From assembly GCA_002082585.1 (NCBI GenBank), contig CP020563.1, forward strand, positions 558,001 through 622,000: a stretch of 64,000 nucleotides of DNA, written 5' to 3'. The DNA is from Kitasatospora albolonga (GTDB lineage Bacteria; Actinomycetota; Actinomycetes; Streptomycetales; Streptomycetaceae). Under the pieces are notes generated by a model. The model made no database searches, had not been told where the DNA came from, and saw nothing but the letters and a program-made list of their open reading frames with translations. Below, piece by piece: positions 10,502-20,400 of this stretch. The position numbers and the translations under genes were made by a program. The first letter of the stretch is position 1, and every line of letters begins with the position of its first letter.

Positions 10502-11533
10502 ATGACCACACTGTCCCAGCCCACCGCCACCGGCATCACCCCCGTCCGGGAGCCCGGAAAGCCGGTGGTCGTCCACACCCCGGACTTCACCGGCATGGCG
10601 GAGGCCACCGCCTGGCTCACCGCCCACCGCCCTGCCATCCAGGCCGAGTTGCACCGTTCCGGTGCGGTCCTGCTGCGCGGGCTGCCGGTCGAGGACGCGG
10701 CCACGTTCGCCGAGGCGCGTGACGTCCTCATCGCCGAGCGGGCCGGGTACAAGGAGAAGGCCACCCCGCGCACCGACTTCGGCGAGGGCGTGTTCTCCTC
10801 CACCGACCTGCCGGCCGTCCAGCCCATCCGGCTGCACAACGAGAACAGCTACACCCTGGACTTCCCCGGCGTGCTCCTGTTCGGCTGCGTCACCGCGCCC
10901 GAGACCGGCGGCGCGACCACCGTGGGCGACATGCGCAAGGCGCTCGCCCTGCTGCCGCCGGAGCTGGCGGCCCGGTTCGCGAAGGCCGGCTGGCTGCTGG
11001 AGCGCAACTACTCCGACCTGGCGGGCATGCCCTGGCGCAAGGCGTTCTCGTCCGAGGAGCCGAAGGGGGCCGAGGAGTACTGCGACGCCAACGCCATCGG
11101 CTACGAGTGGCTCGACGAGGACACCCTGCGCACCCGCCAGCTCCGCTCCGCGATCATCACCCACCCGGTGACCGGTGAGCGCTCCTGGTTCAACCACTTC
11201 GCCTTCTGGAACGCCCGCACCCTGGACGAGGACGTCCGGGAGGTGCTTGTCGAGACCTTCGGCGCGGACGGGCTGCCGTTCAACACCTACCTGGGTGACG
11301 GCACTTCCCTCACCGACGCGGAGGTGGACACGATCAACGAGGTGTACCAGGCGGTCACCGTACGGGAGACCTGGCAGCGCGGTGACGTGATGCTGGTCGA
11401 CAACATCCTCTCCGCGCACGGCCGGGAGTCCTACACCGGAGCCCGCAAAATCCTCGTCGCCATGGGTGAGCCGGTTCCGCTGGCCGACTGCTCCCCGAGC
11501 ACCGCCCCGTCCACCGCCCCGTACGGAGAGTGA
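10502..11533 (+). CDS. SyrP/TauD-like Fe(II)/2-oxoglutarate dioxygenase
   Basis: A 343-aa clavaminate-synthase/TauD-fold oxygenase. The metal-binding HxE lies in RLHNENSY (His about residue 111) and the distal His in LSAHGRESY (about 302), followed by an Arg likely to bind 2-oxoglutarate. Relatives such as SyrP beta-hydroxylate an amino acid, often aspartate, while it is bound to a carrier domain. The gene sits between the type II TE and a stand-alone A-T protein. It probably hydroxylates a T-bound residue during assembly. Which residue it acts on (Asp, methyl-Asp or Gln) cannot be read from the sequence. Confidence 0.88.
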   Translation: MTTLSQPTATGITPVREPGKPVVVHTPDFTGMAEATAWLTAHRPAIQAELHRSGAVLLRGLPVEDAATFAEARDVLIAERAGYKEKATPRTDFGEGVFSSTDLPAVQPIRLHNENSYTLDFPGVLLFGCVTAPETGGATTVGDMRKALALLPPELAARFAKAGWLLERNYSDLAGMPWRKAFSSEEPKGAEEYCDANAIGYEWLDEDTLRTRQLRSAIITHPVTGERSWFNHFAFWNARTLDEDVREVLVETFGADGLPFNTYLGDGTSLTDAEVDTINEVYQAVTVRETWQRGDVMLVDNILSAHGRESYTGARKILVAMGEPVPLADCSPSTAPSTAPYGE

Positions 11534-11541
11534 ACCCCGCC

Positions 11542-13449
11542 ATGACCACCGTCCTTCCCGAGCGCACCGCCGACCTGCTCGTCCCGCCGCACACCGCGGG
11601 CGCCGACGACGGCACCCGTACCGCCCCGGCCGGCCACCCGGGCACCTGCTCCTGCGGCGACTGCACGACCGGCACCGGACCGGCCGACCTGATGGCCCGG
11701 CTCGCCACCGTCCCCGGCGGGCGCACCGCCGTCGTCGGCGGGGACCGGGAGCTCACCTTCGCCGAACTGCGCGCCGAAGCCGCCGCGTTCGCGGCCGGTC
11801 TGGCCGCCCGGGGGCTCGGCCGGGAGAGCCTCGTGGCACTCTGCCTGCCGCGCGGGGCCGAGCTGGCCGTGGCGATCATCGGGGCCCTCACCGCCGGGGC
11901 CGCCTATCTGCCGGTCGACCCGGCCCTGCCCGAGGAGCGCCGCCGCTATCTCGTCGAGGACTCCGGCGCCGACCTCCTGGTCGTCCCGGACGGCGCCTCC
12001 CCGGCCCGGTTCTCCGCCGCCGCCCCGGCCCTCACCCCGGCCGGGCTGACCGCTCAACAGGACGGCTCGCAGCGGGACTTCGCTCCGGAGCCGGTCTCCG
12101 CCGGGACCCTTGCCTATGTCATCTACACCTCCGGTTCCACCGGCCGGCCCAAGGGCGTGGAGATCGGCCGCGGTGCCGCCTCCCTGCTGCTGAGGGAGCT
12201 GGAGGGCGTCGGTGCCGCGACCGGTGAGGGCCGCCGGGTGGGCTGGAACGCCTCCCCGTCGTTCGACGCGTCGGTGCAGCAGTGGATACGGCTCTCCCGG
12301 GGTGACACCCTCGTGATGATCGACGAGGAGACCCGCCGGGACCCCTCGCTGCTCGCCGCCTTCGTCGACGCGCAGGCCCTCACCGACCTCGACATCACCC
12401 CCTCGCACGCCGACCCGCTGCTCGACCTGCTCAGCGCCGACGGCGGCCCCCGGCCGCTGACCCTGCTGGTGGGCGGGGAGCCGATCGGCCCGGCTCTGTG
12501 GGACCGGCTGGCGGCCGCCCATGGCTCCGGGCTGCTGCGGGCGCTCAATGTGTACGGGCCGACCGAGTGCACCGTGGACGCCACCGCCGGGTGGATCGAG
12601 GGGCCGGGCCCGGCGCACATCGGTACGGTCCTGCCGGGGCTGCGGGCGCTCCTGCTGGACGAGCGGCTCGTGCCCGTCGCCCCGGGGGAGGCCGGTGAAC
12701 TGTATCTGGCGGGCCCGCGCGTGGGGCGTGGCTACCGGAGCCGTCCCGGGCTGACGGCGGAGCGCTTTGTGGCCGACCCGGCCGGGGGCCCGGGTGAGCG
12801 GATGTACCGTACGGGCGACCGTTGCCGGTTGCTGCCGGACGGCCGGTTCGGCTATCTGGGCCGCGCCGACGGCCAGGTCAAACTGCGGGGCCACCGTATC
12901 GAGCTGGCGGAGATCGAGGCCGCGCTGACCCGGGTGGACGGGGTGGCCGAGGCCGCCGTGATCCTCGGTGCGGACGCGGGCGGCACCGCTTCCCTGATCG
13001 CCTACCACCGGGGCGGTGAGGCCGGGGCGCTGCGCGCGGCGCTGGGCGCCACGCTGCCCTCGTACATGGTTCCCTCGGCGTTCGTCGCCGTGGACCGCTT
13101 CGCGACGACGCCGAGCGGGAAGCTGGACCGGTCCGCGCTGTCCACCGAGCTCCCCGCCGACCCGGCCGAGACCGGGGCGGACGCGGGGCAGGAGGCCGGG
13201 GCGGCGCTGGAGGGCCGGGCGGAGGAACTGATCGCGCGGGTCTGGGCCCAGGTGCTCGGCCGTCCCTCGATCGGGCCCGACGACAACTTCTTCAAGCTGG
13301 GCGGCCATTCGCTGCTCGCCATCAAGCTGGTCTCCCGCGTACGGGCCGAACTCGCCCTGTCCCTGCCCGTGAAGGCCGTGTACGCGCACCCGCGACTGCG
13401 TGATCTCGCCGCTCACATCGGTGAGCTCATGGCCGCCCGGGATGCCTGA
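11542..13449 (+). CDS. Stand-alone NRPS A-T protein, predicted glutamine
   Basis: This 635-aa protein activates an amino acid and loads it on its own carrier. A3 reads [12 protein letters not shown]10 reads TPSGKLDRSAL, and the T domain carries KLGGHSLLA. The by-eye pocket code is DAQDLGVVDK, the classic glutamine code. An N-terminal extension of about 45 residues contains CSCGDC, unusual for an A domain. It has no C domain, so it must deliver its residue in trans, plausibly to the A-less modules downstream. ATG 11542 is chosen, with GGAGAG about 11 nt upstream. GTG 11530 overlaps the previous stop and is an alternative start. Confidence 0.9.
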   Translation: MTTVLPERTADLLVPPHTAGADDGTRTAPAGHPGTCSCGDCTTGTGPADLMARLATVPGGRTAVVGGDRELTFAELRAEAAAFAAGLAARGLGRESLVALCLPRGAELAVAIIGALTAGAAYLPVDPALPEERRRYLVEDSGADLLVVPDGASPARFSAAAPALTPAGLTAQQDGSQRDFAPEPVSAGTLAYVIYTSGSTGRPKGVEIGRGAASLLLRELEGVGAATGEGRRVGWNASPSFDASVQQWIRLSRGDTLVMIDEETRRDPSLLAAFVDAQALTDLDITPSHADPLLDLLSADGGPRPLTLLVGGEPIGPALWDRLAAAHGSGLLRALNVYGPTECTVDATAGWIEGPGPAHIGTVLPGLRALLLDERLVPVAPGEAGELYLAGPRVGRGYRSRPGLTAERFVADPAGGPGERMYRTGDRCRLLPDGRFGYLGRADGQVKLRGHRIELAEIEAALTRVDGVAEAAVILGADAGGTASLIAYHRGGEAGALRAALGATLPSYMVPSAFVAVDRFATTPSGKLDRSALSTELPADPAETGADAGQEAGAALEGRAEELIARVWAQVLGRPSIGPDDNFFKLGGHSLLAIKLVSRVRAELALSLPVKAVYAHPRLRDLAAHIGELMAARDA

Positions 13450-13526
13450 ACTCCGCCCGCGCGTCCGTAGTTTCCGCTGTCCGCCCGTCCCCCGCCCGCC
13501 TCCGTCGTCCACGAGGAGCAGCAACC

Positions 13527-16500
13527 GTGATCCCCCTCTCCTACGCCCAGCGCCGGCTGTGGTTCATGAACCGGCTGGAGGGCTCGTCCCCGGCCTACAA
13601 CGCACCCGTCGTGCTCCGCTTCGACGGCGCCCCCGACCGGGGCGCCCTCGCAGCGGCGGTGCGGGACGTGGTGGAGCGGCACGAGGTGCTCCGTACGGTC
13701 TATCCGGCCAAGGACGCCGAGCCGTACCAGGACATCGTCGGTGATCCCGACGTCCGGTTCGAGGTCCAGGAGTGCGCCGCGGGTGACGTGGCCGACGCCG
13801 TCACCGCGTTCGCGCGTACCCCCGTCGACATCACTCGGGAACTCCCGCTGCGGGCGAGGCTGTTCACCGTTCCGGCGGGGCAGGACGTGCTCGTCCTGCT
13901 GATCCATCACATCGCCACCGACGGCTGGTCCGTCGGCTGCCTGCTGGCCGATCTCGACGCCGCCTACCGGGCCCGCGCCGAAGGCCGCGCCCCCGGCCGG
14001 GAGCCGCTGCCCGTCCAGTACGCGGACTACGCGCTGTGGCAGCGGGACATGCTCGGTGATCCCGAGGACCCGCAGAGCACGGCCCACGAGCAGCTCGCCC
14101 ACTGGCGCGCGGCTCTGGACGGCGCACCGGCCGTGACCCGGCTGCCCGCCGACCGGCCCCGTCCGGCGGAGCCCTCCCACCGGGGGGCCACCGTCACCGG
14201 GCGTCTCGACGCGGCGGCCCACCGGGCGCTGATCCGGCTGACCCGGGCCCGCCGTGCGACGTTCTTCATGGCCGCCCGGTCGGCGCTCTGCCTGGCGCTG
14301 CGGGCGGCGGGCGCCGGACCGGACGTGGTGGTGGGCACGCCGGTCGCCGGGCGTCCCGAGGAGGATCTGCACGAGCTCGTCGGGTTCTTCGTGAACTCCC
14401 TCGCGCTGCGCGCCGATCTCTCCGGTGACCTCGATCTCGACGGGCTGCTGGACCAGGTCCGCGACACGGACCTGGCCGCCTACGCCCATGAGGACCTGCC
14501 CTTCGACCTGCTGGTGGAGCACCTCAACCCGGAGCGCTCCCTCGGCCGTCACCCCTTCTTCCAGGTGATGCTGACCGCGCAGACCGCGCAGGACACCACC
14601 GTCTCCATCGGCGGCATACCCGCCGCCCTCGACGGGGCCGACCTGGCGACCGCCAAGTTCGACCTCAGCTTCCACTGCGCCGAGACGCACCGGCCCGACG
14701 GCGATCCCGACGGTGTGCGGCTCGGACTCCAGTACGCGACGGACCTGTACGACGAGGGCACCGCGCACCTCCTGCTGAGCCTGTTCCGGCGGGCGCTGAC
14801 GGCCCTCGCCGAGCAGCCCGGCGACACGCCGCTCCGCCGGATCGACCTGCTCACCAGGGGCGAGCAGCGGGAGCTCGACCGCCGTCATGAGGCCCTGACC
14901 CGGGCCGAGTCGCGGCGCGCCGCCACCCCTGGCGCGTCGCGGGACGGTGAGCGGTCCGGACCCCGGCCCGCCACCGATCCCCGCGAGGAGATCCTGCGCG
15001 GGCTGTTCGCCGAGGTCCTGGGCCGCGACGAGGTGCTGGCGTCGGACAACTTCTTCAAGCTGGGCGGGCACTCCCTGCTGGCCGGGAAGCTCAGCAACCG
15101 CGTCCGGACCGCGCTCGGTCTGCCCGCCTCCATCCGTGACGTGTTCCTCGCCCCCACGCCCGGGCAGTTGCTGCGGCGCCTCGGCGAGGGCCGTGACACC
15201 TCCGTACGGCCTGCGCTGCGGCCCGTGCCGAAGGCACTGCGGCCCGCGCGGACGCCGCTCTCCGCCGCCCAGCAACGCCTGTGGTTCGTGGGGCAGTTGC
15301 AGGGGCCGAGTGCCACGTACAACATTCCGGTGGTGACCCGGCTGCGGCGGCGGGTCGAGCCGGGCGCGTTCGCCGCCGCGCTGGCCGATGTCGCCGAACG
15401 GCACGAGGTGCTGCGCACGGTGTACCGGTCGGCGGACGGTGAGCCGTACCAGGAGGTGCTGGAGGACGTGCGGCCCGTACTGGAGCAGGTGACGACGGAC
15501 GGGCCGGACGGGCTGCGGGCGGCGGTGGACGCCGCCGCCGGGTACGTCTTCGACATCGGCGCCGAAATCCCCTTCCGCGCCTGGCTGATGGAGGAGGCCG
15601 ACGGGGGCCAGGTGATGGTGCTGCTGGTGCACCACATCGCCGGGGACGGCTGGTCCACCGGCTGCCTGCTCGCCGACCTGGACCGCGCCTACCGGGCCCG
15701 CGTCCAGGGGTGTGCGCCCGAACGGGGGCCGCTGCCGGTCCAGTACACCGACTACACCCTCTGGCAGCACGAGCTGCTCGACGGTGAGCATGGTGTCGCC
15801 TCTGAGCAACTCGCTTACTGGCAGAAGACCTTGGACGGGATGGGGCCGCTGCTCGCGCTGCCCACCGACCGGCCCCGGCCTGCGGAGAGCGACGGGGTGG
15901 GCGCGCTCACCGGGTTCGAGGTAAGCGCCGAGACGCACCGGGGGCTGCTGCGCGTCGCCCGCCGCAACGGCGCGACCCTGTTCATGGTGGTGCAGGCCGC
16001 CCTCGCCTCGCTGCTCACCCGGCACGGCGCGGGCACCGATGTGGCGCTGGGCACCACCGTGGCGGGCCGCGGTGACGACGCCCTGCACCCGCTCGTCGGG
16101 TTCTTCGTCAATACGCTGGTCCTGCGCACCGACACCTCCGGCGACCCCGCCTTCACCGACCTGCTGCGCCGGGTGCGGGACGCCGGGCTCGCCGCCTACA
16201 GCCACCAGGACCTGCCCTTCGACCGGCTCGTCGAGCACCTCAGCCCGCACCGCTCCGCCGCCCACGCGCCGCTGGTCCAGGTGATGGTGCAGGTGCACGC
16301 CGCCGGGGCCGCGCCCGGGGCGCCCTCCGCCCTGGACGGCGAACCGCTCCTCTTCCGCAGCACCGGGGCCAAGTCCGACCTCACCTTCGCCCTGACCGAA
16401 CGGGCGGGGCCGGACGGCGGTCCGGCCGGGCTCCAGGGCGTCCTGGAGTACGCCACCGCGCTCTACGACGAGGAGACGGCCCGCCTCCTGGCCCGGCGGC

Positions 16501-17318
16501 TGGCCGAGACCCTCGACGCGTTCGCCGCCGCCCCGGGAGCACCGCTGTCCGGGCCGCAGTACGGTCCGGCGGCGGCCCCCGTCGGCGGGGAGGCGGTCCT
16601 CGACGGGCGGGGGCTGCCGGTGCCGGTGCGGGTGCCCGGCGAGGTGCACGTGCTCGACCCCGGCGGGGCGCCGCGTGCCACCGGGCGGTGGGCCTATCCC
16701 GGTGCCGACGGTGCGCTGCACCCCGTCGCCACGCGGACGGTGGGCGGCTATCCGGTGGAGCCGGGCCGGGTCGAGGAGGTGCTGACCGGGCACCCCGCCG
16801 TGTCCGGCGCGGCCGTCGCCGTCCGGGACGACCGGCTGGTGGCGTACGTGGTCTGCGCGCCCGGGGCGGGCGAGGCCGAGCTGCGCGGCTGGGCCTCGGA
16901 GCGGCTGCCCGAGTATCTGGCCCCGGCCCGGGTGGTGAGGGTGGCGCGGCTTCCGGAGCCGGGCGAGGAGACCGCCGAGGTGCCGGAGGAGGAGGCCCCG
17001 GCCGCCGCCGTGCCGGCCGACTGGGAGGAACGCCTGCTGGGTGTCTTCCGCGAGGTTCTCGACGGCCGCGCCATCGGGCGTACGGACAACTTCTTCAAGT
17101 CGGGCGGCCATTCGCTGCTGGCGGTGCGGCTGCTCAACCGCATCCGCGCCGAGTTCGGCCACGACCTCACACTGCGGGACGTGTTCCGCAACCCGACGGT
17201 GACGTCCCTGGCCCGGCGGCTCGCCACGGAGGACACGGACGCTCCGGCGCCTCCCGGGCGCGGCGCGTCCCCGGCGCTGCGGCGCCGCACCCGCGCGGGC
17301 ACCCGCAACCGGGGCTGA
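13527..17318 (+). CDS. NRPS with two A-deficient modules, C-T-C-[A remnant]-T
   Basis: This 1263-aa protein starts at GTG 13527 after GAGGAG and opens directly on a C-domain motif. C1 has HHIATDG. T1 (KLGGHSLLA) lies near residue 507. C2 starts about 575 and has HHIAGDG near 702. No A domain sits between C1 and T1. After C2, about residues 1010-1150 match only the C-terminal lid of an A domain: a WAYPGADG stretch, GGYPVEPGRVEE and a LPEYLAPARVV stretch. The large lobe (A1-A6) and the catalytic A10 lysine motif are absent. T2 (KSGGHSLLA) keeps its Ser. Both carriers must be charged in trans, for example by the stand-alone A-T protein or the orphan A domain of the next NRPS. Confidence 0.9.
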   Translation: MIPLSYAQRRLWFMNRLEGSSPAYNAPVVLRFDGAPDRGALAAAVRDVVERHEVLRTVYPAKDAEPYQDIVGDPDVRFEVQECAAGDVADAVTAFARTPVDITRELPLRARLFTVPAGQDVLVLLIHHIATDGWSVGCLLADLDAAYRARAEGRAPGREPLPVQYADYALWQRDMLGDPEDPQSTAHEQLAHWRAALDGAPAVTRLPADRPRPAEPSHRGATVTGRLDAAAHRALIRLTRARRATFFMAARSALCLALRAAGAGPDVVVGTPVAGRPEEDLHELVGFFVNSLALRADLSGDLDLDGLLDQVRDTDLAAYAHEDLPFDLLVEHLNPERSLGRHPFFQVMLTAQTAQDTTVSIGGIPAALDGADLATAKFDLSFHCAETHRPDGDPDGVRLGLQYATDLYDEGTAHLLLSLFRRALTALAEQPGDTPLRRIDLLTRGEQRELDRRHEALTRAESRRAATPGASRDGERSGPRPATDPREEILRGLFAEVLGRDEVLASDNFFKLGGHSLLAGKLSNRVRTALGLPASIRDVFLAPTPGQLLRRLGEGRDTSVRPALRPVPKALRPARTPLSAAQQRLWFVGQLQGPSATYNIPVVTRLRRRVEPGAFAAALADVAERHEVLRTVYRSADGEPYQEVLEDVRPVLEQVTTDGPDGLRAAVDAAAGYVFDIGAEIPFRAWLMEEADGGQVMVLLVHHIAGDGWSTGCLLADLDRAYRARVQGCAPERGPLPVQYTDYTLWQHELLDGEHGVASEQLAYWQKTLDGMGPLLALPTDRPRPAESDGVGALTGFEVSAETHRGLLRVARRNGATLFMVVQAALASLLTRHGAGTDVALGTTVAGRGDDALHPLVGFFVNTLVLRTDTSGDPAFTDLLRRVRDAGLAAYSHQDLPFDRLVEHLSPHRSAAHAPLVQVMVQVHAAGAAPGAPSALDGEPLLFRSTGAKSDLTFALTERAGPDGGPAGLQGVLEYATALYDEETARLLARRLAETLDAFAAAPGAPLSGPQYGPAAAPVGGEAVLDGRGLPVPVRVPGEVHVLDPGGAPRATGRWAYPGADGALHPVATRTVGGYPVEPGRVEEVLTGHPAVSGAAVAVRDDRLVAYVVCAPGAGEAELRGWASERLPEYLAPARVVRVARLPEPGEETAEVPEEEAPAAAVPADWEERLLGVFREVLDGRAIGRTDNFFKSGGHSLLAVRLLNRIRAEFGHDLTLRDVFRNPTVTSLARRLATEDTDAPAPPGRGASPALRRRTRAGTRNRG

Positions 17319-17349
17319 GCGCCCCTCCGGGGAGGGGGAGACCGGGACC

Positions 17350-17386
17350 GGCAGCTCCGGGCGGCTTTCTGCCGCCCGGAGCTGCC
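17350..17386 (+). terminator. Perfect 16-bp hairpin between NRPS genes
   Basis: Arms at 17350-17365 and 17371-17386 pair perfectly around a TTTCT loop. There is no U-tract, which is common for Streptomyces terminators. It lies 32 nt after the stop of the A-less NRPS and 106 nt before the next start. It may terminate or attenuate transcription, or act as an mRNA stabiliser. Confidence 0.7.
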
Positions 17387-17492
17387 TGGCGTACTGCCCC
17401 GTCCGGGGGCGCGGCGCCCCTAGCGTGAAGGTCACGGAGGCGAGAGGAACCGTTCGCCCCGGTCTCTCGGCCCTTTACCGGAGGAATGCAGC

Positions 17493-20400
17493 ATGGCCCC
17501 CATCAGAACGGAAGACCTGCTCGACGGCGGACCCCCTCCCTCCCCCGCCCCGCCGGTGCTGGACCTCATCGCCCACCAGGTGCGCGTCCGCCCCGGCGCC
17601 TGCGCCCTCGTGCACGGTGACGCCCGGCTGACCTACGCCGAGCTGGCCGACGCGGTCGGCGACCGGGCCCGGGACCTCGCCGGGGCCGGTGCGGGGCCCG
17701 GCCGGCTCGTCGCCCTCCACCGGCCGCGCGGTATCGACGCGATCGTGGGCCTGCTCGCCGTGCTCAGCACCGGCGCCGCCTACCTCCCCCTCGACGTCCA
17801 GGCCCCCGACGCCCGCAACGCGGCGATCCTCAACGACAGTTGCGGGGACGCGGCGCCCGCTCCGGCGGAGGTCGCCCGGCTCGGCGAGGTCGTCCTGGCC
17901 GGTCCCGGCAGCGCCGAGGACGCCGCGTACGTCATCTACACCTCCGGGTCGACCGGCACGCCCAACGGGGTGGTTGTGGCCCACGACTCGCTCGCGCACT
18001 TCATCGCCGGGGCCATCCCCGTCTACGGCATCGGCGCCGAGGACCGGGTCCTCCAGTTCAGCCCGCTGCACTTCGACGCCAGTGTCCAGGAGGTCTTCGC
18101 GACCCTCGGGGCGGGCGGCACCCTCGTGCTGCGCACCGAGGACATGCTCGACATCGGGGAGCTGCTGGCCGGGTGCGCCCGCCACGGCATCACGGTGCTC
18201 GATCTGCCCGCCGCCTACTGGCACGAGCTCGTCCACGTCCTGTCGACGGGCTCCGCGCGGCTCCCGGAGTGCCTGCGCACCGTGATCATCTACGGTGAGG
18301 CCGCCCTGCCGGAGCGGGTCGCCCAGTGGCGCGCCCTGACCGGGGAGCGGGTCCGGCTGCTCAACGCCTACGGCCCCACCGAGACCACGGTGGTGGCCAC
18401 CGTCGCCGACCTCACCCGGTACGAGGAGGGGCCCGTCCCCATCGGGCGTCCGCTGCCCGGTGTCCGGGCCGCCGTGGTGGGCGGTGAACTGCTGCTGCTG
18501 GGCGGTGGTCTGACGCGGGGTTATCTCGGCCGTCCCGAGCTGACCGCTCGCCGCTTCATCGAGCTGGACGGCGAACGGGCCTACCGCACCGGCGATCTGG
18601 TGACCATCGGGGAGGACCGCCAGATCATCTACCACGGGCGGGCCGACGACGAGGTGAAGATCGGGGGCCAGCGCATCGACCCGGCCGCCGTCGACTCCGT
18701 CCTGGCCGGCCATCCGAAGGTCCGGGAGGCGGCCGTCGTCGCCCAGCAGGACGGCGACGGGGTGAAGCGGCTCGTCGCGTTCGTGGTCACCGAGGGCGGG
18801 ACCGGTGCCGAGGAGCTGCGTTCCTGGGTGCGCGAGCGGATGCCCGCCGCCGCTGTCCCGGCCGCCGTCAGCGTCGTCGTCGCGCTGCCCCGTACGAGTT
18901 CGGGAAAGATCAACCGGAAGGTGCTGCGCACCACCGACCCCCGGCTGCCGGTCGTGGACGAGGAGCCGCTGCCCGCCGAGGACCGGGTGCCGCTCTCCCA
19001 CGCCCAGCGCCGCCTGTGGCTGATCGATCAGCTCGACGGCCCGTCCTCCGTGTACAACCTGCCGATCGTGCTGGAGCTGGAGACCGCGCCCGACCCCGCC
19101 GTGCTGGCCGCCGCCGTGGGTGATCTGGCCGACCGGCACGAGGCGTTGCGCACCGTGTTCCTGGCGCCCGGGGACGAGCCGTACCAGCATGTCCTGGCGC
19201 CGTCCGCGATCCGGCCGCGCACCGTCCGCTGCCCGGCCGATGAACTCCCTTACCAGGTCGCCCTGTTCACCTCCGAGACCTTCGACCTCTCGCGTGAACT
19301 CCCGCTGCGGGTGGCCCTGTTCCTGCCCGAGGACGGTCCCGGCGCGACCCTGGCCGTACTGCTGCACCATGTCGCGGGCGACGGCTGGTCGCTCACCCCG
19401 CTGCTGACCGACCTGGCCCACGCCTACCGCGCCCGGGCCGGGGGCCGCGCCCCGGAACAGGAGCCGCTGCCGGTCCAGTACGCCGACTACACCCTCTGGC
19501 AGAACGAACTGCTCGGCGGGGCGGACGACCCGGACTCCGCCGTCGCCCGGGGCCTGGAGCACTGGCGCGAGGCCCTGGGCGGACTGCCCGCCGTGACCGG
19601 GCTGCCGCTCGACCGGCCGCGTCCCGCCGTCCCGAGCCACCGGGGCGGTCTGGTGGACGTGACCCTGGAGGCCGACGTCCACGCGGAGCTGGTCCGGCTG
19701 GCCGCCGACCATGACGCCAGCCTCCTGATGGTGCTCCAGGCCGCGCTGGGGCTGGCCCTGCGCGCGGCGGGCGCGGGCGACCGGGTCGCCCTCGGCACGC
19801 CCGTGGCCGGGCGCGACGACGAGGCGCTCGACGCGCTGGTGGGCTTCTTCGTCAACACGCTCGCCCTGCCCACCGACACCTCCGGCGACCCCGCCTTCAC
19901 CGAGCTGCTGGACCGGGTCCGTGACACCGATCTGGCTGCCTTCGCCCATCAGGGCATCCCCTTCGACCTGGTCGTCGAACACCTCAACCCGCCGCGCTCG
20001 CCCGGCGTCCACCCGCTGTTCCAGGTGATGCTGACCCTGACGGCGGCGGGCCCCGACGACCGCGCCTTCCGCTTCGGCCCGATCGACGGCCGCTTCGCCG
20101 CGTCCGGGCCGGCCACCACCAAGTTCGACCTCACGGCCTCGTGCGTGGAGCACCGGGACGCCGAGGGCGCGCCCGCCGGGCTGCAGCTCGGCATGGAGTA
20201 CGCGCTCGACGTCCTCGACCGGGACACGGCGGGCATCCTGCTGGCGGCGCTGGAACGCGCCCTGCGCACCGCCGCCGCCCGGCCCGCCGAACGGGTCACG
20301 GACACCGCGCTGGTCACGCCCGAGGACCGCCGCGCCCTGGACGTACGCCGCGAGCGGACCGCCGCCGAGGCGGCCGCCGCCCTGAACCGGGCCGCCGTAC

